Shown here in pieces: positions 24,451-34,989 of a stretch of 64,000 bases of DNA (positions are counted from its first letter, which is position 1; each line of letters opens with the position of its first letter). The stretch is from Gamsiella multidivaricata. Its lineage: Eukaryota; Mortierellomycota; Mortierellomycetes; Mortierellales; Mortierellaceae. The notes under the pieces were generated by a model that was given only the letters and a program-made list of their open reading frames with translations, did not search any database and was not told the origin of the DNA. The translations under genes and the position numbers were made by a program. The stretch lies in the NCBI RefSeq assembly GCF_025024155.1, contig NW_026251822.1, forward strand, positions 28,154 through 92,153. The letters run 5' to 3'.

Positions 24451-26158
24451 TCATCTCCATTTTGCCTCCCGGACTTTTTTACGTCTTGTTTTGCCTTTGG
24501 GGCGTCGCTTTCTCCGTTGCTGGGCATTCCCTTCCTTACATCTGCGGCGACGGCGTCGGGCCTGAAGAATCATCTGCTGTCCAGGCGTCTGCAGGCTGTG
24601 CTGGGCATGGGAAGAAAACGCCAAGCCTGCGGAAGTGTCGCTGGTGAGTGCATCGACTGGAGGATTTGTCCGCGAGGCTCGAGTCATATTTCTCCTTCGC
24701 AGCTTGCACTTCTCGAGCTTCTGGAGTATGCCCCGTATTTTCTCGTGGATCGTGCACGATGGCGTAGCGAGTCAAGATAGTCCTCACGCACTTGAACGAA
24801 AGCCGAAATGGCGTGAGTGTAATCGTCCACATTCTTGTTCTGTCCTCCTTTCGCCCGCTGCAAATACTTCTGGATCAGCTCCTTGATAATGCCAGCCTCA
24901 GTCCTCTTGGATCCTGGCGCGTCCATTGTCGATCCATCGCCTGCTGCGGTCTCGGTCCTCAGCTCTCGAATGACCTTGGCGTTTCTTTGGGGGCCGCGCC
25001 ACGGGAGTGCCTTGGAGTAATCGTTCTTAGTAATGATTGATGCCAGCAACAGCTCACGGTCACATGCGAGGTCCAAAGACTCGAGCAGGTCAGCCTTCTT
25101 GTACGTGATAAGCTCTCGGTACTTTCCGACGGGTATAGTGATTTCTCTAACACCTTGATATACCATCATATCACTGTCGGCGGTAATGATTGCGAGGTCG
25201 TCTTTGTTGTTATCAGCTTGATACAACTCGGCAATGTGCGTGCCTGCTTGGAAGGGAAATTCGTAGGTGTGCCGCTCCAAGGTCTCCAGCCATTTCTTAT
25301 GTCTGCCAGCGCTGCCTTGGATGTCTTGTAGGCGTTTCGACATTGCTTGTACAGGGGGCCCAAAGAGCCGCAGTTTTTTCCTATGGCGTTGTCTACTCGC
25401 ACCTCCAGAGTCTTGATCCGGTTGCTGAGGGATATGGCCCGATCTTGTCGCTCCTGGGACTTTTGTATCGAGGCCTCTCCGTCAAAGTGTAGAACCGTGG
25501 TTGATTTGCTAAAGTGCTTTGACATGATTTTGTTGAGATCGTGCGCTATGTGGCCGTAATTCTGTGACTAGAGATGAGGCAGGACCAAGGGACGAAACAG
25601 CAGAACATGTGTCAGCACTTGGTTGCTATGCTGTGCAAGCTGATACGAAATCATTGGCACATTTAATTACCTGCTCTGTTATTCCAGATCGGTCTGGTGT
25701 CAATCGTCCGTTAGGGCCAATGAACAGTGCAGGATGTTGCACGCCGGCAGCCTGTACCTCGCTTGCATAACTAGGGCAAGCCTTTCCTCGCTTGGATGGA
25801 GCCTCGGAGAAACTCAGGGCGGGTTCTTGATGCCGCTTCTCCTGCTAGTGCTGGCGTCTACAGCAGAAGGCGCGTCTTGCGCTGCTGAGGCTGTGGAGAC
25901 TGCAGGGGCTGTGGGCACTGCGAGAAAGGTCGCCGTTGCTGTTAGGACGGAAGCCGCTGGTACGCTGGTATTTGTCGTAGCCGCTGCCTCAGCTCTCGCT
26001 TCTTTGGCGACTCTGTTACACGTCGCTTTGAAGGTCCTTGTTTGCAAGGATCCAAAGTACAGACTTAAGACATTGACATGAACTTTCTTGCTCTGCAGAT
26101 CATAAGCTAGCGTTCCTTTGGTGTCTTCTATAGCTTTGAGTAGCCCAGTGGCTCCCAT
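24451..26158 (-). pseudogene. XPG/FEN1-like (PIN-fold) nuclease gene, degenerate
   Basis: The start MGATGLLKAIEDT resembles the XPG N-region (MG..GL...). A later exon contains VLHFDGEASIQKSQERQDRA, matching the family's Asp plus basic helix. The I-region is clear: IITADSDMMVYQGV, then KADLLESLDLACDRELLLAS and TKNDYSKALPWRGPQRN. The C-terminal part is very basic (RRRRRR, KGKTRRKKVR), which suggests nuclear localisation or nucleic-acid binding. At least three frameshifts are needed to read through (near 25,815, 25,370 and 24,770), so it is decayed. It sits about 270 bp upstream of the Fanzor-like gene on the same strand. Structure-specific flap endonuclease activity is the family norm; whether this subfamily has it is unknown. 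Confidence 0.72.
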
Positions 26159-26986
26159 CTGGTACGATAAAGGCCAAATCAAAGTAGACAGCTAATGAGA
26201 ATCAAATTTGGTGCACGTATCCATTCGCAGAAGCATTCAAGACTCACGTTAAGAATATGCGACAGTGCTTGAGGGCCGATAGGGGAGTGGATGAGGAAAG
26301 GAGTGGGGTCAAGGATGTGCGGAATGACGTTTCTTTAAAGGCCCCGTGTTCACACTGATTATTTCATTCGTATCTTGCACTGTTCTCGTAAACCACCTAG
26401 ACTGGGTCGGCGAAAAACTGCAGTTACTGCAACATAGTGTATTTCGCGTAAAGGAGGGGGCCGACGAGAAAAAAATGGCGCCAAAGGCTTCTAGACTGGA
26501 GTCTCCAAATGACTGTAAACATGTACCCTGGAGGATAGCAATAAGAATGGAGGCAATCCTTTATTCGAGTGCGCAAGCTATTTTATTCTAGACAACTGGA
26601 TTGTTAACAACGTGAATTTCTGCAAAGACCCCTAAAATTTGGCCCTGTAATTCAGGAACACCCTCTCTTTTTGTTTTTTTGGCCTCCTCAGGCTCAGTGA
26701 CCAACTGCGCCACCGAATAAAAAAGAGACGTGTGCCCACCGGCTCTGATCCCTCTTTCTGCGATTCTCTCCTTCGTCCTAGGACTCAATTCCTTCACTTC
26801 TTCAATCTTCACTTTCACCACCATCGAAGACGCTCCACCAAGCAGACACAGGAAGGTGCAGCTCAATCAAGGAAGCCCCCAACAGCGACAAACAGGTCAA
26901 AGCACGCGAACGAACAGATCCTCCTAATCCAGCGCGTCGTCGTCCACTCATCAACAACGCGCCCTCATTTTCAGTACCCCTAGACA
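26159..26986. other. Spacer and NUP58 promoter
   Basis: No gene is supported. The stretch is the divergent spacer between the XPG-like pseudogene and NUP58. The ORFs in it are short and compositionally unlike the neighbouring proteins. Confidence 0.5.
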
Positions 26987-29166
26987 ATGTCGCTCTTTGG
27001 GCAAGTGCAAAACAGAAAACAGGCCGGTGGTAATTTTTCTCTGTCAACGATGGACATTTATCCCAGTCTTTGCTAACTAATGGACACGACACTCATCATC
27101 AAATAGATTTGGGACTGCCACCTCTACACCGGCTGCCCCTGCAAGCACCACGGCGCCTAGTCTCTTTGGTGCCACTGCGCCTACTACCTCCACAGCGGTA
27201 AACCCTTTCGGAGGCACCACAGCAAGCCCATTTGGGTCCCTAGGGGCCACACCAGCATCCTCAGCCGCATCAAACCTTGCTGTAACTACTGCTTTACCAA
27301 CTGCCGCTCCAACTGCCACCACTACCACGGCTTCGCTCTATCCCACCCTTGCTGTCTCAACTTCTGCCGCGTCGACCTCAGCTACAGCTGCCCCCAGTCT
27401 TTTTGCAGCTGCGCCTGCGGCCCTCTCTACTGGATCGCTCTTTAATAATGCCAGCTCGACTGCTGCCTCAAACGCACTCAGTACTGCTGCCCAAAAGAAC
27501 ACCCTCACCGCCTCTTCCTTGACAGCAACACCCGCAGCGTAATAATCGGTCTAATGACATGAAGCAACATTCGCTTCTCCAGCAGTACTGGTCGACATTG
27601 TGTAAGAATAATCAGTGTCGTGTCCTTTTTCATCTTATTCGATATAGAGCTCTCACGCCTGATACCATTGCTGGATCGACCAAATACACTGAGCTGCCCG
27701 TGGATGCGAAAAACATGCTTGATCAGTTTCAGTAAGGCGCCAGGATTGTGTTTATACATCGACTGTATACAATGGCATGTCTCAGCCTTTCAAATATCAA
27801 ACAGATTCTGTTACTTAAAACTATTTACTCAGTTCGTTTCTCCAGGGTCAAATCCACCTCTCTGCAACACTCACTGCACGACCATCTGGGTCGCTTGACA
27901 AAATCTCTAAGGACACAGAAGAGCTTTCAAAGGTGTGATTTCTTTTCTTCACACTATGTGGCATCCCAGCGATTTCTTTTTCTAGGTTGTTGACTAATAT
28001 GACTTTGATCATACAATACTCTGGACTATGACAGAGATTGGCAACACTGAATGATGCGCTGGATCGTGACACAAAGGTGATTCAGGCCTTGCAGGATAAT
28101 GTTGGACAGGAGCTCAAGCAGGCCGACTCTGCTGGAAGGACTATCGAGGCATATGCGGACACGTCGCGCGCCAACTTTTTATATGCCGGAGACAATTCTG
28201 CAGGACAGTAAGTTACTGGCTACTTGCATACCCTGTCCATTCACAGCATGCAACAGTAGATCGACTCACCAACATCCTTCTTATTCGCTCGATATCCAGA
28301 TACTTTACAGACCGATGCCAGTCATTTGAGGAGCAACTGAGGCAGTTCCGGAGCACGATTGAGGTAAGCTCTTTTTTCCAAAGCGCAAGGTCTATTTTGC
28401 GGACCAGAAAGAGTCCTCAATTGCGCCATAAACAAGCTAACGTAATATTTGTTTAAATACATCAATCCCATAGGAAATTGAGCGCCATCTTGCATCCTTT
28501 GGGGCCAAGCATCCTCCTATGGCTCAAGGTATACTTCCGCTTTCTCCATTTTAAATACTAAAAGCCCAATTACCTTTGATTAATTTAATGTTTTTTTCTC
28601 CTTGTTTTTCAGCGCTCCCCGAAGTAATGAGAAACCAACATGGGGCCTTTTTGACCGTGGCAGGAAGAGTCGCTACTCTGCACGACGAAATCAGGGATAA
28701 GGAAAAGGCGTATCTTATGTTCAGACGCAAATACTATGACGATGACTCGGACCCATTCCAGACAAGTAGCAAACATCGGAAGAAGGACACCAGTCAATAC
28801 GTACATTCACTTCGGAGCAGCGGATGGACTGTGGACGGTCAAAAGTCATTCAGAGAGATTGCAAAGGAGACGCTTCGTCCTGGCAATGCCAATACCGCCA
28901 AACCAGCTGTCTCAACAACAGCAGTAGCACCAACAACCACAGGACTCTTTGGTGCCGCACCTGCAGCCGGTACCAACTTTTTCGGAAGCATGCCTAGCAC
29001 CACCGCCACCATGACCAGTGCTGCACCTACATTTTCGCTCACAGCGCCCGCAACCACCATCCCGACCACGGGTTTGTTTGGTGCGCCTGCAACCAGCACG
29101 CCGGCCACTGGTCTTTTTGGTGCTCCCGCAGCCGCATCCTTTGGCGGCTTCAAGATCGGAAAATAG
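26987..29166 (+). CDS. NUP58: FG nucleoporin of the Nup58/Nup49 type
   Basis: Eight exons give 491 aa: 26987-27000, 27107-27538, 27648-27731, 27833-27932, 28035-28207, 28300-28363, 28474-28528 and 28613-29166. The N-terminus (MSLFGFGTATST) and first about 150 residues are FG/GLFG-type repeats in an Ala/Thr/Ser-rich background. A central coiled-coil region follows (DKISKDTEELSKRLATLNDA onwards), with the characteristic RNQHGAFLTVAGRVATLHDE block. A second FG cluster (GLFGAP repeats) ends in GGFKIGK. Members form the central-channel Nup62-Nup58-Nup54 subcomplex of the nuclear pore. The 14-nt first exon is joined by a GC-AG intron (GG|GCAAGT), with a TGCTAAC branch site at 27,071. The fourth exon start was chosen at TTCG because it alone gives a coherent coiled coil. 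Confidence 0.92.
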
Positions 29167-29325
29167 AGCTCTACGTTGTTGCAAAGAACGCGCATCTCAT
29201 GGATTGTTCAAGAAAATAAAGAAGGGCGTGGTGCAATAGGTTTAAGTCTGGGGGTGTGGTTGAGTAGATGTTTATTTGAGGTTCCATCAATTGGCAACGG
29301 TGCTCTTAAATAGTTGGTCTTGCTC

Positions 29326-29678
29326 TACACTCCCTTTTGCCATAAAATGCACTTTTCATAGCAAAGACGCATTTTATCGACTTTTGTCAACTGAATTGAA
29401 ATATATAAGGGGCGTTATTCAATCAGGTGGTGGCGTAGGACGCACATTATATCCTCGCATAGTTTGCCTCATATCTGCATCAGCATGCATGCTTGGCGAT
29501 CGAGTTGCTTGAGGGTGAAGTCGCGAGCCACCGAAAATCAGCACGTGAGCTGATCCGTATATCCAAACAGAAATAAACTTAATGAATAACGCCCCTTAAA
29601 TATTGCAATTCAGTTGACAAAAGTCGATAAAATGCACCTTTGCTATGAAAAGTGCATTTTATGGCAAAAGGGAGTGTA
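29326..29678. mobile_element. Foldback MITE with about 100-bp terminal inverted repeats and TA target duplication
   Basis: 29,328-about 29,427 is the near-perfect reverse complement of about 29,583-29,676. The ends read CACTCCCTTTTGCCATAAAA and its complement, with TA on both outer sides, as in Tc1/mariner-type insertions. The internal about 155 bp contain no coding sequence. The element sits 160 bp downstream of the NUP58 stop. Confidence 0.88.
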
Positions 29679-30097
29679 GTTCAAACTCGTTGTACGTGGA
29701 TTTATCCTTAATGACATCAGCGCTGCTATGCATCTGCCATCCATGAACCACTCCAGCTCGGGCTCGCTCGCAAGCACCTTGCCGCATATGTGGATTCATT
29801 CTCCCAGAGACAGTAAAGTTGAGCCGAATAACCTATCAAGATGCATAGAAGACGATGATTGAAACGCTTGAGATAAGGCCAACACAAAAAGAGGTCATTT
29901 GTGTGCAATGCTTATGATATCGTAGAGTGTCTGGAGCATGCCATAAAATATGTGCCCTTGATCGCTGTCATCAATGTCTGTCTTCAGATCTGGTGTGATC
30001 CAGCGAACCCTTCCTGCCACTCTACTATATAGTCCAGTACCTCCAGTGATCTCTAGAGACGATTACTAATAGGGATGGATTTGTCACCACACTCCCC
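29679..30097. other. Non-coding spacer after the MITE
   Basis: Nothing recognised. Short ORFs here resemble no family and have no coding-like composition. Confidence 0.4.
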
Positions 30098-30613
30098 CTA
30101 CTGTTTAATGAGACTCTTCAATGCTGGATCCTCGTCCAGTGCGGGTAGAATAGTGGCATCAGGCGTTCGACCGCTACGCATACGTGTTATGTCGGCCGCG
30201 ACGACCTGACTGCTCCAATAAGCAGCGTTATACATCGCTTTTCGGTAACTTGTGGAGGCATTCTGCCGAGCGGTATCGACCATCTTCCACTCCCTAGGAG
30301 TAAGAGCCCAAGCCCGGCACGGCACTTTGGTGGTCAATGCTGACCACGAAAGACGAGGCGGTGGCCCAGGAACGGCCAGAAGGTTGTCGAAAGACGATGC
30401 TATAGACGATCCGGTGTATTCGTCCTGACTGTATCTCTCGTACTCAGGGAAGTCGAGGAGTGGACCGACCGGATGAAAGATCTTGATGTCGATCTCAGGG
30501 TTGAATCGTACCCATGGAAGGGCACGCGCAATGGTGCTGGTGGCGGTGCTGGTGCTGTTGCTGGTGCTGTTGCTGGTGCTGTCGCCGATGACGGGTGTGC
30601 TTTGCTGAGACAT
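30098..30613 (-). CDS. Hypothetical protein, 171 aa
   Basis: Single-exon frame beginning MSQQSTPVIGDSTSNSTSNS, a Ser/Thr/Asn low-complexity start coded by a short GCTGGTGCT-type repeat. A better-mixed region of Trp/Pro/Arg/Asp residues follows (PWVRFNPEIDIKIFHPVG, CRAWALTPREWKMVDTA). No known domain. The preferred start is the ATG at 30,613 because the upstream in-frame extension looks like leader sequence. It lies next to a chromovirus remnant, so it could belong to a repeat-associated gene. Confidence 0.5.
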   Translation of the reverse strand: MSQQSTPVIGDSTSNSTSNSTSTATSTIARALPWVRFNPEIDIKIFHPVGPLLDFPEYERYSQDEYTGSSIASSFDNLLAVPGPPPRLSWSALTTKVPCRAWALTPREWKMVDTARQNASTSYRKAMYNAAYWSSQVVAADITRMRSGRTPDATILPALDEDPALKSLIKQ

Positions 30614-30839
30614 GTTTGTAATTGGCTGTTCGAGTGTGTTTGTGTGTATGAGCGTGTGTACGTGCCGGTATGAGGATATATGGAGAAAGATGTTTGGCAC
30701 GGTGGTTGAAGGAGAACCACGGTGAAGAGCATAGTTTAAATCTCTTTCTTCCATCCTCAGGATCATCCCTATCGCCATCCGAATTTCTTTTCTACCTCAC
30801 ATGCTCAGTCACGATTCTGATTGGAGCTGTCCTGTATTA

Positions 30840-32557
30840 GATACCTGAAAGCGAAGGGAATCCCAAGAGCATCATTTTTCGCGAGATCGTTGCAGGAGAG
30901 AGAAAGGAAGTACTCTGCAACGCAGAGGAGATAGTATTCGCCCTGTGGGATCATTCTACGTCATTCACGGACCACCGCGCACTGACGTTCATTCATTCTC
31001 AGAAGATGAACTCTATACTCACTGGATGGCAAGAGAGTATCCTGGAATACACGTTTAAAGTCGTTTACCAACCAGGAGTGCTTAATGAGCCTACGAAGAT
31101 TTATACCTACATGCATTTTATCCAGGATAATCAAACTCCCAGAGAGGCGGTGCAGAAGACCGATACCCACGCGCTTGGCCATTTTGGCACTAATGCCATG
31201 GTCAATCGTATTTACTCTCTCAACAAAACTTGGTCCTTGATGGCTAAAGACTGCTTAGAATCTGTTCAGCGCTGTACAGAATGTCAACGCGTAAATATAG
31301 GACACAAGGGATATCATCCTCTGTTTGCAATACATGCCCAACTGCCCGGAGAGCATATGGCGATAGATCTTGCCGGACCTCTCCCAGAAAGTACCAAAGG
31401 GAACACCATGTTGCTCATTTCAATAGATGTCTGCATTCGGTTCGTCTTTCTCGTGCCCATGAAAAACAAGACAGCAACAACCGTAGCGCACAAATTATTT
31501 AAGATATTTACCATCCCCACATTTTGTAGTCGGACAATGGAAAAGAGTTCGTTAATGAGGTTATGAGAGTGATGACCGCAGAGATGGGTGTACAACATCG
31601 GTTGGTTACTCCATATCACCGAGAACCATTTTAAGACAGCTGTAAACATTATCCGTAAAGAAATCAAAGCGAAGAAACGCAATCGGGACCGACATGTCAC
31701 CGTGGCTGAATTAGCCATTTAGCCATGAATATGAGGATTGCTGCATTGCACAATTCCTCCCCTTTTTCGTTATTTTTTGCCAGACGATTTAACGGTTTTC
31801 ATAATTTTTCAAACAACAAGGATGAACGATTATCCCATAGCGAATCCTTGGAGCGACTTCTACACATTACTGAAGTTGACTTCCCAGCTGTGAGCGCCAA
31901 GTCCCGTGCCACTCAGAAAAGAATGATTGAGCGATTCAACAGAACGGTACTGCACAATGAGTTTCCTGATGGAGCCAAGGTCATGACTCTCGATCCTATC
32001 CTGGGTGATAAATTGACGCCCAAGTATGAAGGTCCTAACGTTGTTGTGCGTAGAACTACTGGCGGTGCGTATGTTTTGAAGGGTGGCGCTGGCGATTTAC
32101 TTCAACGCCAGTACGCCCCATCCCAGCTCAAACTCGTACCAGACGACTGCGGCGACACCACTTACAAAGTAGAAGAGATTCTCGAACATCGGGATGATTC
32201 TGAGGGGGGGATGGAATATATTTCGTAAGCTGGAAAGGGTATACAGAGAGGACCCGGATGAAAACTTTATTGAGAGAAAGTGTATTACAGACTACTGGAA
32301 GAGCTGCGATCTTCCTGGACCGCATTCTCGACCGCAACCTCGTCAAACTTTGAAGAGCCACAGGCGAAGCAGAATCAGCACGAGTCACTTTGACGCAGCG
32401 TCCAGAAGCACGTAAAAATAATATGAACAATTCTGCTGATAGTGTAACCACCTCGAAACCTAAACGCGGTCGCCCACCAAAGGTCAATATAAGGACGAGA
32501 TGGGCCACAAAGCAAATCAGCGGGCAGAAAATAGAGGAGTATGAGAATGTGTTTTGA
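30840..32557 (+). pseudogene. Ty3/gypsy chromovirus pol remnant (RNase H end, integrase, chromodomain, AT-hook tail)
   Basis: The order fits a chromovirus polyprotein 3' half. An RNase H tail (FTDHRALTFIHSQKM) and the connection (YTFKVVYQPGVLNEP) come first, then the integrase zinc finger (LGHFGTNAMVNRIY...CLESVQRCTECQRV) and integrase core (HMAIDLAGPLPES with the first Asp, and SDNGKEFVNEV with the second). Next are the C-terminal GPNVVVRRTTGGAYVLK segment and a chromodomain (YKVEEILEHRD). The last part carries a KPKRGRPPK AT-hook before a TGA at 32,555. Several stops and frameshifts (for example before SDNGKE near 31,528, after 31,566 and near 32,228) inactivate it. Gag, protease and reverse transcriptase are not seen. 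Confidence 0.85.
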
Positions 32558-32653
32558 TGAACTTTCCCCTTGAATCACGACAGAAGTTCTCCTTCAGGGG
32601 TTCTCTCGCAAGGCCTTTTTGCTTTTTGCCTTGTAGTGATTATTACAACTGTC

Positions 32654-32890
32654 ATGTAGAGGTTTTAAACTTTCCCTTGAATTTTATAATTTTATTTACT
32701 TGAGGTTTTCAATCGGCCCAACATGAGCTTACGCCTCCTATGGGAGCGGAGCTGTGCCAAATTGGACAGGCACTTTACTAGGATCAGTTAAATAGAAAAG
32801 ACCGTCCGGCGACCTATATAATGGGGACCGGACGGTGCTATTAAAGATCCCGCTCTTGTCTCGTGTCTAATTGTTATTAGATAGTAAGTG
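32654..32890 (+). mobile_element. Possible 3' LTR of the chromovirus remnant
   Basis: The region follows the pol remnant in the same orientation. It begins with a TGTCATGTAGAGG-like start and contains a TATA box (CTATATAAT, 32,814-32,822) framed by the perfect palindrome ACCGTCCGG/CCGGACGGT, then ATTAAAGATCCC. Borders and target duplication were not found, so this is tentative. Confidence 0.45.
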
Positions 32891-34432
32891 TTAACCTTAA
32901 TCTATTGCAAGTTTAAGCATGGGGACAAAGTATACAGAGGAACCATCCACGTTGCTCGTTTAGATGATGCCGGAGTGAAGGCGAGGGCCTGATACGTTTA
33001 GCGGACATGATTGAGTGGGTGTACAGGAGAAGAAAGAACGCCGATCTCTGGGGATTTATTGATCGATCCAGCCATCCTGCACTAGCTCATAAAGAAAAGA
33101 TACTTGGGAGAATAGAAACTTGTTCTGCCTTGAGGAGTCCACCCCTTCTCTTCAACGAGAAAACAACACAGCGTGAAACATGTTGTTTAATCCCGCGATC
33201 CTTGTTCTTGCGATCCACGAATGTGTGCTTCCGAAAATACGATGCCATAATGCTTGTCGATATCTATCAGGCTGCTCACTGGTAGGTGATCCCAGGCTGT
33301 TATTGCTGAATCCTTGTGTATGTATTTATCTAAAGATGACTCCAGCTCCGGAGAAGAGGTAACACGCGTAGAGTCCTTGGCTCTGTAGTTTCGCATCGTG
33401 TGCGTATAATTGGGTTTGCCCGTTTTGCATCCAAAGAAGGGATCTGGGCTTCAAAGTATCCCCCATTCATCCTTTCTTGTACTTTCCCTTGCCATCATTG
33501 TGTGTGTATGTTTTTTTTTTTTTTTTTTTTTTGAAACTACGACCACACCCTACTGTAACTCTGTCTGATTTTATTTATCAGATCCTTGGATTTACGCCCA
33601 ATCTGGCCTGGGTGAAGTGAAGTACACACGAATCTGATAAGCGACAGGACACGATCTCGCATCTTTAGTGTGCGACCATACGCCCATCTGGGGTTTTCAA
33701 TGTCAGTTTGTTTGCTGACTTGGAAGGAGATCGGCTAATACGGTCTCTACCGAGTCTAGAGCCAGGGGGTTCTTTCTACCGAACAAACCGAGCCAGGATA
33801 GTCTATGGTACGTTACTCTCCAGCGTTGGATGCACAGAGAAAACACTGAATCCCACGCGGCCGCAGACTAGTGTTGTTCGGTACATGCGCCTTGTACTTT
33901 CTCCCTTCGGGGTCTGACAAATTATAGCAGACCACGGATCGAAAACCAGGCTACTCAAAGAATTTGAGTATGTACACCTACTTCCTATTACAGATCCGTC
34001 TGGCACATGCAGGCAAGGATAAGGTCCTAATCCCGGTAAATAGAGCGACCGCTGGTATCCAAAGACATCCATGCGGCTGCATCATGACTCGACTGGACTT
34101 AATCTAGATCGCTGTTAAAATAACCTCCCCAGCACGAAGCAAAATCGTCTGGATTGTACCATCGCCGAGATGAATGTATCCCATCTTAGGAAATGATATA
34201 AAAGACAACTTCCTTCCCCGCTATGTTCTGATCCTTGCCCAGCCCTTCACAGTTTCCTACGGTCACCCCCCTCTCGTCCCAAGAAAATTTTTAGCGATTG
34301 ACCCCGGCAGTCGCTAGCATCCCTCCCTTAGCCACCCCCGCCCTGCTTCTTCTCTGCTTCCCTGTATTATCGTTCCATTGGTCTTCGTCTTTCATTTTCA
34401 CACGGATAGGAAAGCACACATTAGCCGCAAAG
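32891..34432. other. Gene-poor region with a poly(T) tract
   Basis: No supported gene. It contains a T22 homopolymer near 33,511-33,532 and the promoter of the reductase gene. The short ORFs on both strands do not resemble known families. Confidence 0.45.
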
Positions 34433-34946
34433 ATGTACGCATACGCATTCTTCTCCCTGTTAGGGATGCTGTTCTTGCTAGCCTTCTGGCTCGGCGACTT
34501 CAACATGCTCTGGCACACAAAAGCCGAAGTTGCAGATGTATATCATGTCGGACTCCGTGACTATTACTTCTGGGGCCTCTGTATCTCCCCCTCGATCGTC
34601 AGTCACTTCGTCACAGTCTGGGGCCACTATTACCGTGCAGACTCGATTTTCCAGCGGAGCATCAGCCGAGTCTCGTGGCCTGTATCCCAGACCTCCGAGC
34701 AAAGGAGAGCCAATTGGTTGAACCAGATCTCAATATGGGAGGAGCATGACCCCTGGGTCGGATTCACCTACAAGTACTGGGCGCTTGTTTTTATTGCGAC
34801 TACTGTAAATCTAGTTTGGTTCTTTCAACCGTGGGTTAACGACATTGGTGAAGCCCTTGCAGAGGAAGAAGGTCCTCTCGCGATTGTTTGGGGATGTAAG
34901 CAATCTTGACAATTGTATTTGTTGCTGTTGATGTTGCTTCTGTTAT

Positions 34947-34989
<43 letters not shown>

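Noticed and set aside
33511..33532. Poly(T) run as a possible retroposon tail
   Set aside because: No SINE/LINE-like sequence or target duplication was found next to it; several similar homopolymer runs occur in introns and spacers of this genome.
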